From contig WPIO01000189.1 in the NCBI GenBank assembly GCA_009760855.2, positions 335,001-397,000 on the forward strand: DNA of 62,000 nucleotides, given 5' to 3'. The DNA comes from Cristatella mucedo. Lineage: Eukaryota; Bryozoa; Phylactolaemata; Cristatellidae. Position numbers and translations under genes: made by a program. Under the pieces are notes generated by a model. It saw only the letters and a program-made list of their open reading frames with translations, was not told where the DNA came from and ran no database searches. Positions 11,406 to 47,964 of the stretch are shown here, piece after piece (positions within the stretch are counted from its first letter, which is position 1; each line of letters begins with the position of its first letter).

Positions 11406-11574
11406 ATTTATTTTTATTTACTTATTATTTATTTTATTTATTATTTATGTGTGCGAGTGCGTTGTGACTCGAAACGCAAGCGGCGTCTGTCGGCGCAGCT
11501 TTGCTCCGATGCTGCGGCGCGAGCGATGAGCCTTAACAAGTTTATGCAATTCATTTGCTTAGCATCCTAAGAGA

Positions 11575-11690
11575 AGATAATCTCTATTCAGGAGCTTCAC
11601 GTATGCCTTGGGGCTCGAGCCCGCGAACTCGGCCAACCTTTGCTGGGGCGAGCCCTTTAATTACTGGGCCAACTCAGCGCGGCCTAATAG
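11575..11690 (-). mobile_element. tRNA-derived SINE, family 2 (reverse)
   Basis: The reverse complement starts with 'gctgagttggcccagtaatt' and contains 'gcgggctcgagcccc' and 'tacgtgaagctcctgaatag', matching the 11,245-11,405 copy in order. The pair is in inverted orientation, about 170 bp apart. Confidence 0.65.
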
Positions 11691-13789
11691 GAATGAGCTC
11701 GAAAAATGCACAGTCACGCCAGTAGAGTTTGTTTAGGCTCGTCACGTCAGCCTGCGCGAAATGCGAGCGTACGACGACTCGCTGTGGCGCCGCCGCAGCG
11801 ACGCCGCAGCGGATGCTTCAGGCGCCGCTGGCATCGGCGGCGGCGATCGAGATTCCAGCAGAAGCTGCGGCCGCGCCAATACGATCGCTGCGGGTAGCGC
11901 GGCCGGCCAGGAGCCGCGATGGACTCATTAGCTGGACCTGCTACACCCGCGCTAGGCGTCAGGGGACAAGGCGGTCGTGCGGAAGCACCTGACCTCGGCG
12001 GTGGCGCGGGTTCCGCCCCCCTCGCCAGCACCGTGGAGGGTAGGGGGGGGCGACGGCGGCGGCGGCGGTGCCGCCATTCTAGTGGAAGGGCACTACCGCA
12101 CCGCTCAAGAGAGACCTGGCCCAGCAAACACTTACTGCGGTCTTCTGATATCTTTCAAATCTCTTGAAATAAATTATAAAATACTTTTATTTGTATAGCA
12201 ATATTTTTTCATAAGTCTTAGCCGTCGACTTTCTGCGAGCGCCCTCGGTATCCGGACCGCGGCGTTGGCAACGCTGGCGAACGCTATTCCCTGCCGCCGG
12301 ATTTGACTTACCCCCCAGCGGCCGCGACACCCTTGGCTGGGCTTTCATAGCAACAAGGTCAGGCATTCACTCCGTTATAACAAGGTATTCAGCGGGTATT
12401 AAATTACACGAATCGAATCGTGGCAAACAGGCACGCAGTGCACGGCGTGCCTCGACTTGCCGGGCGAGTCAATTAGCGCGTGTTTGCCTGCCGCCGCGGT
12501 GAGCATTAATGATTTATTGGTTCTGCAGAGTTGACAATGCATGCCTGAATTTTTTAAACAGTGCTGTATGCTGACTTCGCCGTTACAATGACAGTATCGT
12601 TCCAGGGAGCGCCGTTAAAGCGGCCCTGCGCTCCCTCGCCCGGCCGCTTGGCCGACCGCCGCCTCCAGTACAGGGCGCGCCGGTGGTTTAGCTGCTGCTG
12701 GGTTCGCGCGGCTGCCTGCCGACCGACCGACCGTGCCGCCGTGTCTGCAGCGCGACTGCGCGTGACTGCCGTGACGGTAAGCTGCGCCCGAGCGTCTCGC
12801 TGCGCGCCGCCACCGCCGCTGCTCGCCGCTCGGGCGCTTTTTGTCGCGCCAAGCGGTGGAGTCCGGCGTGCGGAATACGGCGGCCTAACTAACGGCTGCG
12901 AAAAGGCGCGCTCAGGGCCGAACGCCGGCTGAGATCCCGGCGACATTTTCGCCGCTAATCATGGCGACGGTCTCATGATTTATGCAGGAGGCGTTAGGGC
13001 TGGCTGAAAGCCGCGGCGGCCTCGGTCGCTATACCCGTCGGCTGCTTCGACTCCTTCTGGCCCACTGCTCCCAGAGCTCACACTCGGTCGGCTGGCGGGG
13101 CCTCGCTTTCGCGTGGCTTCGCTGTGACGGAAAGCCAGGCTCGTCAGCTACTACTGCTTAGACGAGTGCGAGCGTGGCCTGTGGGAGATGGGGAGGGAGT
13201 TTGGCTGGCGAATGTTTGGGATTCGTTTGACGGGTTGTCGTCTGCTGCTGGTGGATTCATATGCTGTCGCTCTTTACCGGCTCTAACAGTCAGCTCCGAG
13301 CCTGCATGCGTGCACGTGTGCCTGTGTGTGCACGTGCGTGTGTGGGTGCGTTCGCGAGTGTGCCTGAAGCGAGGCGTCGAAGCGATCGCGGCCGGATCTT
13401 CGTGTTCCGGAAGCAGCGACCGGCGGCATCGAGGCTGCACAATGGTAAGACGATAGCAGCTGTCCTCCTCAGTGACCCCTTGGGCTGATGAGGGCAGCTG
13501 CTGTGCCGGTTCACGGCAGGGGGCCCCCACCGATAGAAACCGTTGCTATGGAAGCTAACAGTCAACCGTCCAAGAATCAGTGCCACCGGACTTCAGCTTC
13601 GACAGTTCTGTGCTCTGCCCAGTGCCGGCCGCAGCTCTTCAGCGATCGGAGCAGCTCTGCTCGCTCGGTAGTCTGCTCGGAGGTCAGAGCAGCTCGAATC
13701 GAGGCTCAAAATTTGCTGCTCCTCGTGAAATCGGAAGGTAGGGATAGAGAGGTTCGCTCGCCACCCGGAGGACTTGGACAAGACGTGTG

Positions 13790-13790
<1 letters not shown>
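11691..13790. other. GC- and CpG-rich stretch, no recognised gene
   Basis: CG dinucleotides are dense by eye at 11,750-12,110 and 12,590-13,050, and overlapping open frames on both strands result from that composition. A T-rich, AT-rich notch lies at 12,150-12,220. The stretch could be an upstream CpG island of the gene at 15.3 kb or an unrecognised gene; neither is demonstrable here. Confidence 0.4.
13220..13272. repeat. 53-bp segment shared with 7,641-7,693
   Basis: It carries the same 'gacgggttgtcgtctgctgc' core as the segment near 7.65 kb, with one mismatch over 53 bp. Confidence 0.8.
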
Positions 13791-14187
<397 letters not shown>

Positions 14188-14734
14188 CTTTGCATTCGAT
14201 AGCCAGTGGTGGTACATGCTGGTGCTTGGCTCCTGTACAAGAGAAACAAGTACAGAGCAGCCGCCAGGGTGACAGTGACCAGTCGTAATTCTTTTTTTTC
14301 TTACAGGTTGGTGGCATGCATTTCGAATACGCGAGTTTCTTAATTGTAATCGCACTGTTTGATCATGGCTGTATAGGTTAACATAGGTGCAACTTCTTTT
14401 TGTACGTATGGCGTATGTAGGCTGTGTGCTGCCGCAGCAGGTGCAGCAGCTTTGCTCTCGAGTCGCTACTATTGTACGTCACCGAGCATCAGGCAGAGAT
14501 CCCAGGGCTAATGTCACGTGCCACTTTCACTCCACTCCGTCTCCTCCGTCTGTCTTGGCTTCTTCAGCTGCAGCTGCTGCTCGGCTCCATCGTCGGCTCT
14601 TTGCTGTCATGTCGTTGGTTTCGTCTGCTAGCATGCGCTCAGGACTAGCTGTTTCTAGGCGTCTGCTGCTGTGGCCAGCCTCAGCCTCCGTCCCGTGCCC
14701 CGTGGCACGGCTGGCCCGGTGGCACGATGCACGC

Positions 14735-14850
14735 TCTCTGCTCTGTCCGTCTGTCTGCTCTGTCTGCTCTGTCTGTCTGCTCTGTCTGTCTGTCTGCTCT
14801 GCTCTGTCTGTTCTGCTCTGTCCGTCTGTCTGTTCTGCTCTGTCTCGCTC
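14735..14850. repeat. TCTG/CTCTG minisatellite
   Basis: Irregular iteration of 'ctgtctgctctg' units lies about 470 bp upstream of the centrobin start codon. Confidence 0.85.
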
Positions 14851-15315
14851 TGCTGCCGCCGCTTGCCGAACATGCAGCGCCGCTGTGTGCAGTGTCGCTT
14901 TTCATGCTCATTCGCGCAAAGCGTTCATGCTGTGCGCTTTGCTTGTGTCGGAGTTGATGGGCTTGTGTCCGCTTACTGCTGGTCTAACATAGCATGAGTA
15001 AAACATGGCATGCTGTCCATTGTGCAGCACACGAGAAAGTGCCTGCTTGCCTGCTACACACAGCGAGCCTCGCAGCTGCAGCTGTTATTACTACCGAGCG
15101 CTGCTGGCAGCGGTTAGCGGCAAGCGTTGTGTCCAGCCACTCTAACGCAGGCGCGGTTCATCTCTAACAGCACGCCCGCAGCATTGGCAGTGGCTGCAGC
15201 TGAAGCAGCAGCAGCAGCAGCAGTGGCAGTCCCTTGCTGTGGCCGGACGGCACAGCAGCTGGCAACCACGGCGGCGGCAGCAGCAGCAGTCGCATCAGCA
15301 GCAGTGGCGACAGCA

Positions 15316-39348
<24,033 letters not shown>

Positions 39349-40900
39349 GCAACCAACCGTGGCGCCGCCAGACATCAGCAGCAACAGTAGAGCCAACCTG
39401 GCAGCGGCAGCTGAAGCCGGCAACTCGAGAGGCAAAACTCGTTCAAAAGTTCATTTGATGTCCGGCGTGTGGCATAATTGGTGGAACGGCACAGGGTAGA
39501 TGGGGAACCTTCTAAGATCATTAGTATGTGAACCTTCACTCCGTAGTCTGCTGAGACGGTATCGTGCTCTTTCTGCTGAATACTAAATCATCTGTCCGTC
39601 CTGTTTTCTTTTTATTTTTCTTACTCTCATCCAAATACGGGAATATATCCTATCCCATCGGTTTTACTGTGCTACTCCAGTCTCACTCTCATTAAAAGAA
39701 AATTGGGCTTATAGATGCTAATTCAAGGGTGAACGTTAGGCTCAAACGTGGCTGACTTTTTCGGCTAACTGTCAATTGCAGCTTCCGAGGCTGCCTCCTT
39801 TGGTTTGCTGCTACCACAGCTGCCAATCGAATAGCACACCCCGTGGTGGCACGCACCGTCGGCCGATCAGGTCCAGGTCGTGACCTTTCGTAGCCTTGTT
39901 CGGCGTTATTTATATCACGTCTCGCCAAAATATTATGTGCCATTAAACTCAATTATTTAACTTTCCTGCCAAACTCTTTAAAAAAATTGTTCTGGCTTTT
40001 CTGCTCATTGCTGCTGCTGCTGCCTCCTACTTCTTGGTCTGGTAACTTGCCTCACAGCTACTTGAAGTTACTGTGCCTCTGTGCTCGTGACTGGACTCGA
40101 AGTTTCTCCCTTTTTTATTACTGTGCCCCTTTGCTGATAGCCAGCCACTGGCAGGAAGCTTGCTAGCCGGTATGGCACGTTGACGCTATGCCACCGGTGC
40201 GGGAACTCGTGACCCGAGATTGAGCACCGTCTCGATGACTAGATCTTCCTATGCCAAGAGATCAGGCACCTGCCTCTGCCATCGCCGTGGCTGTGTTTCT
40301 GTGCACGTGTGTAGTTCTTTTGTTAGTAAGTGAGCATGAATAGGTAGCTAGTAGCGAGGGGCCTTGGTAAGTGCAGCAACAGCAGCCATCGATTCGCACT
40401 GGAGCGTTGTGGTGCCATCATGTATGCTTCGCACTGCCTCAGTCTGCTGCGACTGCTCCTGTTTTACTCTCGTCCCGAGCGTGACTGAAGGGATGGCATC
40501 ACTGTACTGACTGCATGGCTTCGCATTACTTAGTTAATATAGTACCTCGTGGAAGCACTTAACGAAAACCTTGTCCAATTTTTTGGCTCTTCTTGTATGA
40601 GCTTCCTGCTTCGGAGTTTCCTGCTGAAGACGCTCGCAGTATGCTGCTCATCTCGTGAGGATGGCTAAATTTGCGTGCAAAAAGTTCTCACTGCAATCAT
40701 GCCTGTACCAAAGCAATCTAAAGGTGACCTAAGAAGATGGTTCTCCTGGCGAACTAATGTGCACTAATAGAAAAAGTTTAAGCTGATTCAACAGCCTTGT
40801 TTATATAGTGGCAAAAGAACCTTACCGCTATCAACACACGGAGACCCGTATGGGTGTATGTGAACATGATATATACATATAAATGTACTTGAACCTACGC
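39349..40900. other. Centrobin 3' UTR and intergenic DNA
   Basis: A weak poly(A) signal variant ATTAAA lies at 39,691. No further exon or repeat family is recognised. Confidence 0.4.
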
Positions 40901-40904
40901 GTAA

Positions 40905-41757
40905 TAATATTAATGCACTTGATAAAGTGCCCTCAGAGAACTCAGTCTTTTTCTAGGCGCTTTACATTTGCCAGTAAGCAGAGTTACAGAAATCAAGTCG
41001 GGATGTCACAAATGCATGGACCAATTTAGACGTGGTATCCTTATCTAAACAAGCCCGAATTTTAGCAATGTTATGTAGCTGAAAGAGGCAGATTTGACTG
41101 TGGAGCTGATGTGGTCGTCTAACGAGAGGTCACTTGTCACGAGAGGTACCCCATATTTCAGAGGTACCTCGGATGATCTTTGTCCATTCACGTCAATACT
41201 CTGGAGTCTCCCACTGAGATAGGACCTGAACCATTGCAGAGCAGTGCCAGTGATGCCCAGGCGAGATGAGAGGCACTCTAGGAACTTTGTGATCGATAGT
41301 ATCAAAAGCTGCCGAAAGATCGAGAAAAACAAGCAGTGACACTGTACCTACGTCTGCATTCCTAAGTAGGTCGTTGTACACCCTAAGCAAGGCTGATTCT
41401 GTTGAGTGATTAGCTCTAAGTCAGACAAGAACTTACTAGCAAGGTTTGAAGTTTCAATATATGAGTTCAGCTGGTCCGCCACGACTCGTTCCAGTGTCTT
41501 TGATAGGAATGGTAGAAGAGAGACTGGGCGGTAGTTGCTCTAGTTCGCTTGGTCTAGTGTCGCTTTCTTGAGAAGTGGCCTGACTACAGCTTTTTTGAAA
41601 GGTGCTGGGACATGACCTGAGGCTAATGACATATACGTAGCACGCACAAATAGATAGTGCATTTGGAGCAAGAAACCAGTCGATGTTTCCTGATGAAAAA
41701 AAAGCTTTGAGGCTGTAAAACTGCTTCGGAAGTCGTGGCAAATACCTAAAATGCGAT
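40905..41757 (-). mobile_element. CR1/L2-like LINE with internal deletions (reverse)
   Basis: On the minus strand: 'APFKKAVVRPLLKKATLDQ' near 41,600, 'LLVFLDLSAAFDTIDH' near 41,310-41,360, 'YLSGRLQSIDVNGQRSSEVP' near 41,170-41,230, then a jump to 'DLSLDDHISSTVKSA', and finally the 3' UTR and tail at 40,905-40,975. The PQG-YADD core is missing, so the copy is internally deleted. Confidence 0.82.
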
Positions 41758-41860
41758 AGTAAAAATAATAATACACCTGATAAAGAGCCCTCAGATAACT
41801 CAATCTCTCTATCTAGGTGCTTTACATTTGCTGCCAAGGAAACACGATCGAATGGTAATG
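41758..41860 (-). mobile_element. Second LINE 3' tail (reverse)
   Basis: 'aataataatacacctgataaag' and 'gtgctttacatttgctgcc' are a separate reverse LINE terminus, abutting the 5' side of the previous element. This indicates nested or serial insertion. Confidence 0.7.
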
Positions 41861-42194
41861 CTCTAGAACACTCCAGGCCCGAGCGAAGAGGAGGAAATCT
41901 CCTATTACGAGTTGGCACACTTGAGGTCAAGGGCGTAGCAGACAAGCCGGCTGCTTCGAAAAGGGCCAATAGGAGGAAGGTGGCCACAAATCAATTCAAC
42001 GGCCGCGACTCACTTGCGAGACTGCGTAAAACTGCTTCAGAAGTCAAATATCTGAACCGCCAAATTATGGTAACATGCAATGTATATTATTGTTTCAAAA
42101 AAGTTTCCATTGAGATTCTGGGAAGTTAGTTCAATTTAATACATGCATTTGGAAAATCGAGAGAGAGTTGATAACGAAAAAATCCTTCAAAAGA

Positions 42195-42288
42195 ATTTTC
42201 CCTTTATAGCAAATGTAAAGTGCCCGGAAAGGCATCGAGTTCTATGAGGGGGCATAACAGCAAATGCATTATTATTATTATTATTCCA
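42195..42288 (+). mobile_element. LINE 3' tail
   Basis: 'agcaaatgtaaagtgcccgg', 'gagttctatgagggggc' and (ATT)n. About 90 bp. Confidence 0.6.
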
Positions 42289-42855
42289 TCCCTAGTTAAT
42301 CAGAAAATGTTGTTTAGCAGATTTTCCTTTTTACAGTGGATTTCTTGCATATTTTTTTCGAAACATGTCAGGTATTCGGCTTTGCATACTCGGAATCACA
42401 TGCCTTAAACCCTCAATGATTGCTGAGAAAATGTACGACATGGTCGTTAAGAGACTTTGTTAGATAGCGGATTACTTGGTGCATCAAGTAAATTTTACTT
42501 CCCAGTGCTCAGAAAGCACTGCAAAATGATATCGTGACAATTTAACTAAGTTGGAAGCCATATTTGCACTAGATACTGCAAAACATTGTCGTTTCGCATG
42601 CTTTTAGCTCTTAGTAGGCAAACCAAGGTGGTAGCACGTGGTGTTAGCACGTGATCGTAGCACGAGGTGGTAGCGCATAAATGTTACATTTGTATCCAAC
42701 TCGTGCGATTTCTCTTTTTTGCTTGTTAAATCTCTTGGCCGGTAACCTACAGAATGTTGAAATGTGAGGCTAAATCTTAATCCCCAGAGTGCGTGAATTT
42801 TCTAGCCAGCACTGTATGTGTGGCCTGTCCGTATAGACAGTCTCCACAGATCAGT

Positions 42856-42908
<53 letters not shown>

Positions 42909-43560
42909 GATCTGTAGAGACTGAAGAGCCGGAACAAGTTGTTTTGGCGATCTTATCGTAAAGGTCTTTCGTGCTAGCTGAATCGTGTACTTTATGTATT
43001 ACGTCCTGAAAACAGATTTTCAAGCTACGAGCATTCAATTCAACATAAAGAGATAATGAAGGATTTTCACGGTGATGCGTTGCCGAAGTGGAGTAGAACA
43101 ATTTACGAACTCTCTGTTGCAGATTTTACACTGCCTTCATACGCCCGCTTTCTGCCAATAATGACGCACCGATCAACAAAGCTTGGGATCAGCGTGTCTG
43201 AGTGTCTAACGGGGTTGTCTACCGATCGATCTTCTCTCTGAGCATCTATCTATCTGTCTATTTAACGATCTTCCGAAATTAAAAGAGTGAAGTGACGGGT
43301 GACAAATTTGCAGGTCTTGGGTGTCTCTTAGTCTCTAACCTGGCTGTGATTTGAGTGTTCGCGAGTTTTGTCTTCTATTTGTCGAGGGTAGATTCTCACT
43401 AATTACATTGGACAGCTAGATTTCAGATACTCACCGCAACCTCCATCGAAGTAAACTCAGCCAGAACTCAGAACCAGCCCAATTTACACGGATAATAAAA
43501 CTAGCTTCGACCATCAGCCGTCGAAAAAGATGTCGGTTAATGATGCTATAAGTATGTTGG
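42289..43560. other. Intergenic, no gene recognised
   Basis: Contains a degenerate 'gtggtagcacgtggt' tandem array (42,625-42,685) and (CT)n at 42,861-42,906. Open frames are short and without domains. Confidence 0.45.
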
Positions 43561-43604
43561 TGAGGACTAGTGTAATCCTGCTATCTATGAGCTAGCACCC
43601 TGGG

Positions 43605-43755
43605 TCTTAGCGCAGGAGGCAGGTGCTTGCTCTTCACGACCCAGGTCGCAGGTTCGAGTCCTCCAGTGGGCGATCTTCTATCGCCATCTTCGAGCGGTGG
43701 TGATAGTCATTACAGCTCTCCTGCCGTTATATAAACGAGGCTGTTAAATAAGCTA
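43605..43755 (+). mobile_element. tRNA-derived SINE, family 1
   Basis: 'gtgcttgctcttcacgacc', an intact box B 'aggttcgagtcc', 'gagcggtggtgatag' and 'ggctgttaaataagcta'. A 32-bp imperfect direct repeat ('ggtgaggactagtgtaat' against 'ggcgaggactcggataat') lies on both sides. Confidence 0.75.
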
Positions 43756-43799
43756 ACTTTGTTCGGCGAGGACTCGGATAATGCTGCTATCTATGAATT

Positions 43800-45775
43800 G
43801 GTGAGGACTCTCACCTCTAGCCTCGGATATGCTTTTCACTCCGAAGGACGTGCTATCACGCGATTTTTTTTTGGTGGGGGAAGAGGGTATTATCAACATA
43901 CGTATGCATCCCAGTAATGGTTCGACCACGTAGTTGATACACATACGCCACTGGATATTTTTAAGCATCGTGTAGTTTTACTTCCTATTACTGGCTAAAT
44001 ACACGACTCCACAGAGTACTGACACATGAGATCGGTTTATGCTCTACTCTTCTGAAATTGAAGGTCTAGTCAGTTTCCTATAGAATCTAGATCGGTTCCA
44101 GTTTGAGGCCAGCGGATTTGACCGAGAGCCGAAACCAATAAATAGGCTTTATACAGCACTACCATTGCGTTTCTCTCGAAATATTTAATTCCGGATGAAT
44201 TCTGCTGAACGAGGAAGCTCGGCGCTCAGCGCTTCGCCGAATTGTGATCCGAGTGTGTAAAAGTCGAAAGAACCAATTTACCAATACCAATTTAGCTGTT
44301 TTATTTCACAAAGCGCGCTCCATCGAACTCTTAGTGAGGCCGCGAACATCAAGCTTCTGAAGCATATTTTGAGCAATAATGCAATAATTTCAAGCCTCTA
44401 GCTTAATACTTCAGTCTCTTTGGTATCGCACAGTTAATTCAGAAGCTAGAGGTGTCAGGAGTAGATTTTCCAGCCCAACGAAGCGAAGGTGGTGTTAAAA
44501 CGGTGTAACATGCCTAACAGAAATACTTTCTCATCAAGCTTAGCTTCGTACCACCCGCTCCTCAGATTCGTCGCTTAGCTGCGCCTTTCAACAACATCGA
44601 ATCATTTGGGGACAGCGCCTTCAGTTCGTGTGCTCCCAAAGCTTGGAACTCACTACCAACGGAAGTCACGACATCCCGACATACCTTGAACTTTAAAAAA
44701 GAAGCTGAAAATCACCTTCGCAGCATTCGCGTCTGTTTGTGTGCACTATCCTTCGGATGCAGATGCATGCATGCTGACACTGAGTGCTTCCGCGTTTGAC
44801 GATGAACTTTTGCAAGATCCGGGCTTTGGCCTAGAACCGGATGTGAGGACCAGACAAGTGAGGCTTTACACAGGTTTTTTGCCTTCCTAGTCGCGCCACT
44901 TATACTATTTCGGGTGAACTATGAAATTCTGATGTTCGTTTAAAGCCATGTTCGTCTCGACAAAATCTCCTAAGCTCCTCCGCATTTCTCGAGCAACGAG
45001 TCAGCTCGCTCTGCTGGACACAGCCACACTCACACAGCTAGGCTCAGTGGCACGGCTTCGCACGCCTCCGGTTACGTCATCTGCCGAGAGTCGCGACGGA
45101 GCGTACAGTACAGATATCGCTGTCAACTCTATAAAGAAATCGAGCAGCAACTCGCAGTGTCTGTCACCACTCGCAGTCATCGAATTAGCTGCAAGCTGAC
45201 TGCTGACGTGCGAAAATATCCCCTTGCTCGTCACCGCCCATCTGTCGGTGACGCTGCCATGATTGCACTTACGGCTTCGTGAGCGTGTCTGCTTCCGGTT
45301 TCTCGATTTCCTCTGACAAAGCTCAGCCCATGGTGCAAAGCAGCGGTACTAAACACCTTATTACCCTTGAAACTCGCGAGGTTTACCGCGGTAGGCTCAC
45401 AACCCCTGCCGTCACTAGCGCACTTAAGTTCAGGTTGCACGGTAATCTTGGCATTACTCTCAGCAGACCGCTGGCTGGCAGCAGGGAGTTTCCTCCAGGC
45501 TGCATCGCGATGGCGGTGCTGCCGCTTGCTCGTACGCGTCGCTTAGGCCACGCACAAGCTGCAAATGTCGCATGAAAAGGCGAGCTAAAAAATCTTTGCT
45601 GGACGCGCCGGATATCCGGATTGGCCACTCGTCTAGCCAAGCTGACCTTTCAAAGCACGCAGAGTAGTGTCCTGCTGCAGTTGATGAAGCCGCCCACGCG
45701 ATCTGCGATGTGTCTACGTTTAGCGGCGGCGTGTGAGCGTGAGTGTTTTTACTCTCACGAAACCATTTGGATTGA
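43800..45775. other. Intergenic; possible LINE coding remnant at 44,580-44,720
   Basis: 44,590-44,690 reads 'SFGDSAFSSCAPKAWNSLP', the LINE C-terminal region, in plus orientation with no tail. Two plus-strand frames at 44,948-45,199 and 45,279-45,575 are of coding-like composition but unrecognised and have no supporting splice partners. Confidence 0.45.
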
Positions 45776-45784
45776 GGACTGGAA

Positions 45785-45925
45785 GACAGACAGAGAGAAA
45801 GACAGACAGAGAGACGACAGAGAGAAGAGACAGACAGAGAGAAGAGACAGACAGAGAGAAGAGACAGACAGACAGAGACAGACAGACAGAGACAGACAGA
45901 GAGAAGACAGACAGAGCGAGTGAGA
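45785..45925. repeat. GACA/GAGA microsatellite
   Basis: 'gacagacagagagaagaga'-type units, about 140 bp. Confidence 0.95.
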
Positions 45926-45954
45926 GAGCTCTATTGTCTCGCTGTGAGCGCATG

Positions 45955-46180
45955 CGCGCGTTAGCACGGCTTCTAAGACTCGCCTTTGGGGACACGTTCC
46001 ACATCCGCCATGCGTCAGCGAGGCAACACTGAGTGCCGCGCGTGTGTGTGTGTGCGCGAGCGTGTGTGCGTGCGCGCGCGTGTGTGTATTGGTATATATG
46101 TATATAGTAGATGTAAGGAGCGACAGAGTGGTAGCGGTGCGGTGCAGCATGTGCGACATCCATCGAAGTTCTGTCACAGT
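45955..46180. repeat. Duplicated unit, copy 1, with TG core
   Basis: Begins 'cgttagcacggcttctaagac', has a (TG)n/(CG)n core at 46,042-46,088, and ends with 'cgacatccatcgaagttctg' at 46,154. The same order recurs at 46,935-47,455. Confidence 0.55.
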
Positions 46181-46320
46181 TGATATATTCGAGACGGGCG
46201 CCGCTCGAAGCATGCACCGCGCGGCAACATGGCGCTGCCGCTCCTGGCGTGCCACTCAGAGGGCGGCGTGTCGCGAGGCTCAGCGATTTATCTAATCATC
46301 TGCGTAAATTATTTACCCAC

Positions 46321-46494
46321 ATGGCGCTGATATTCCGACGGCAAAAATCGAACTCGCAGCTGGAGGCGGACGGCGAGGCCGCGCCGCGCCGCTGCCGCGG
46401 CGGCGGCGGACGGCCGCGCAGCGGGCCTGAGCTGATGGTGGCCAACCTCGTGCGAGCTCTCTCTCATTGGACCGCTCGGCGCTTGCCTATTTGA
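46321..46494 (+). other. Open frame upstream of the homeobox gene, status unknown
   Basis: An ATG at 46,321 opens 57 codons ('MALIFRRQKSNSQLEADGEA' then Arg/Gly-rich) in CpG-rich DNA 1.4 kb before the homeobox start. It could be a 5' exon of that gene or chance. It matches no domain I know, and no donor/acceptor pair can be fixed. Confidence 0.25.
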
Positions 46495-46934
46495 TTAACC
46501 TTATTATGACGTATTAAGTCGCACCTATAGAACGAGTAATTGGCACATAATGGGTCAGCAAAGCGAGACGGCGAGATGTTAGTCTATCGCCGTTCGCCTG
46601 TCCACTGCCGCTCGGCCGCCGCCGCCTCGCTGAGCGCTGCCGCACGCACGCCGCCGCCACCGCCGGAGCCGCCGAGAGTGACCGTCGTCTAGCGCTGCCG
46701 TCGTCGTTGACGTTCTCGTCCTTCGACGCGACCTTCGCCTCGGCGTTGACGTCGTCATCTTCTCAGACTCCAAAGGCGGCGGTGCTGCTAAGTAAGTTTC
46801 GGTGACTGAGCTCATCACCCGCCGCCGCCACCGCCGCCGCCGTCGCGATGGCAGCGTCGCAGGCTTAGACTTCGCTGTGGGTTGCTGCGGCTTCGCTCCG
46901 CTATCGCCGCCGCGCACCTGCGTGAGGCGGCGAC

Positions 46935-47050
46935 GCGGCTTTTAAGACTTCGGGAAATATGTCGCACCAATTTCTGTCACGCGTTAGCGAGGGCTAGCAA
47001 CCGCTTCGCGTTACACATACGCCCACGCATGCACGCAGGCACGCACGCAT

Positions 47051-47086
<36 letters not shown>

Positions 47087-47160
47087 ACACACATACACAC
47101 ACACACACACATATATATACATACATAAGTATATACTCTATGTATATATATATATGTATA

Positions 47161-47252
<92 letters not shown>

Positions 47253-47286
47253 TGTATATATATATATACTGTATACATATGTATGC

Positions 47287-47345
<59 letters not shown>

Positions 47346-47455
47346 TGTATGTAACTACAGATAAACACACACATACACATGCACCCACACACTTGCACAC
47401 ACGCACAGAGCGACAGCGTGTGTGCATGTACGACATCTATCGAAGTTCTGTCACC
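46935..47455. repeat. Duplicated unit, copy 2, with CA/TA/TG core
   Basis: 'cggcttttaagacttcgg' at the start, then (CA)n 47,052-47,110, (TA)n 47,161-47,252, (TG)n 47,304-47,350, and 'cgacatctatcgaagttctg' at 47,431. Confidence 0.6.
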
Positions 47456-47541
47456 TGCGTCACAGTTTAGCCGACGAGGTGGGCGCTCCTCCGCGAGGTT
47501 CGCACGCTCTGCACGCGCGTGCGCCGCCGGCAGTGGTTTCA

Positions 47542-47542
<1 letters not shown>

Positions 47543-47604
<62 letters not shown>

Positions 47605-47606
47605 CG
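47543..47606. repeat. (GCC)n repeat
   Basis: About 20 GCC/CGC units, slightly degenerate at the end, 125 bp upstream of the homeobox ATG and so probably in its 5' UTR or promoter. Confidence 0.95.
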
Positions 47607-47731
47607 CCGTCGCTGTCGCCGCCGCTAGGACAATGGCCGCACGCAGGCTGGCGGGCGGCCGTTGCAGCGCGTCGCCGCTCTTCTAATTAGGCAGCTCGGA
47701 GGGCGGGATCGTCGCGGCGAGCGCGGAGATC

Positions 47732-47964
47732 ATGAGATCCGCGGCCGCCGACGGAGCCGCCACCGCCTCCTCGGAACTGTCGGGCCGCGACAGCAATGAC
47801 GACCGAGCAGCAGCAGAGGCGGACGAAGCAGGCGGCGGCGGCGGCGGCAGCGACAGAGAGAGCGGACGGAAGCAGCGCCGATACCGGACAACTTTTTCAA
47901 ACGTACAGCTCGAGGAGTTGGAGCGTGTGTTCAAGCGCACGCATTATCCGGACGTGTTCACCAG
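47732..47964 (+). CDS. arx: Homeobox exon 1
   Basis: First ATG after an in-frame TAA at 47,684. It encodes a Gly/Asp/Ser-rich N-terminus and homeodomain positions 1-31 (to 'HYPDVFT' plus two bases of Arg). Donor gtcttg at 47,965, phase 2. An acceptor-like 'cttctaattag' at 47,680-47,690 leaves room for an upstream exon. Confidence 0.85.
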
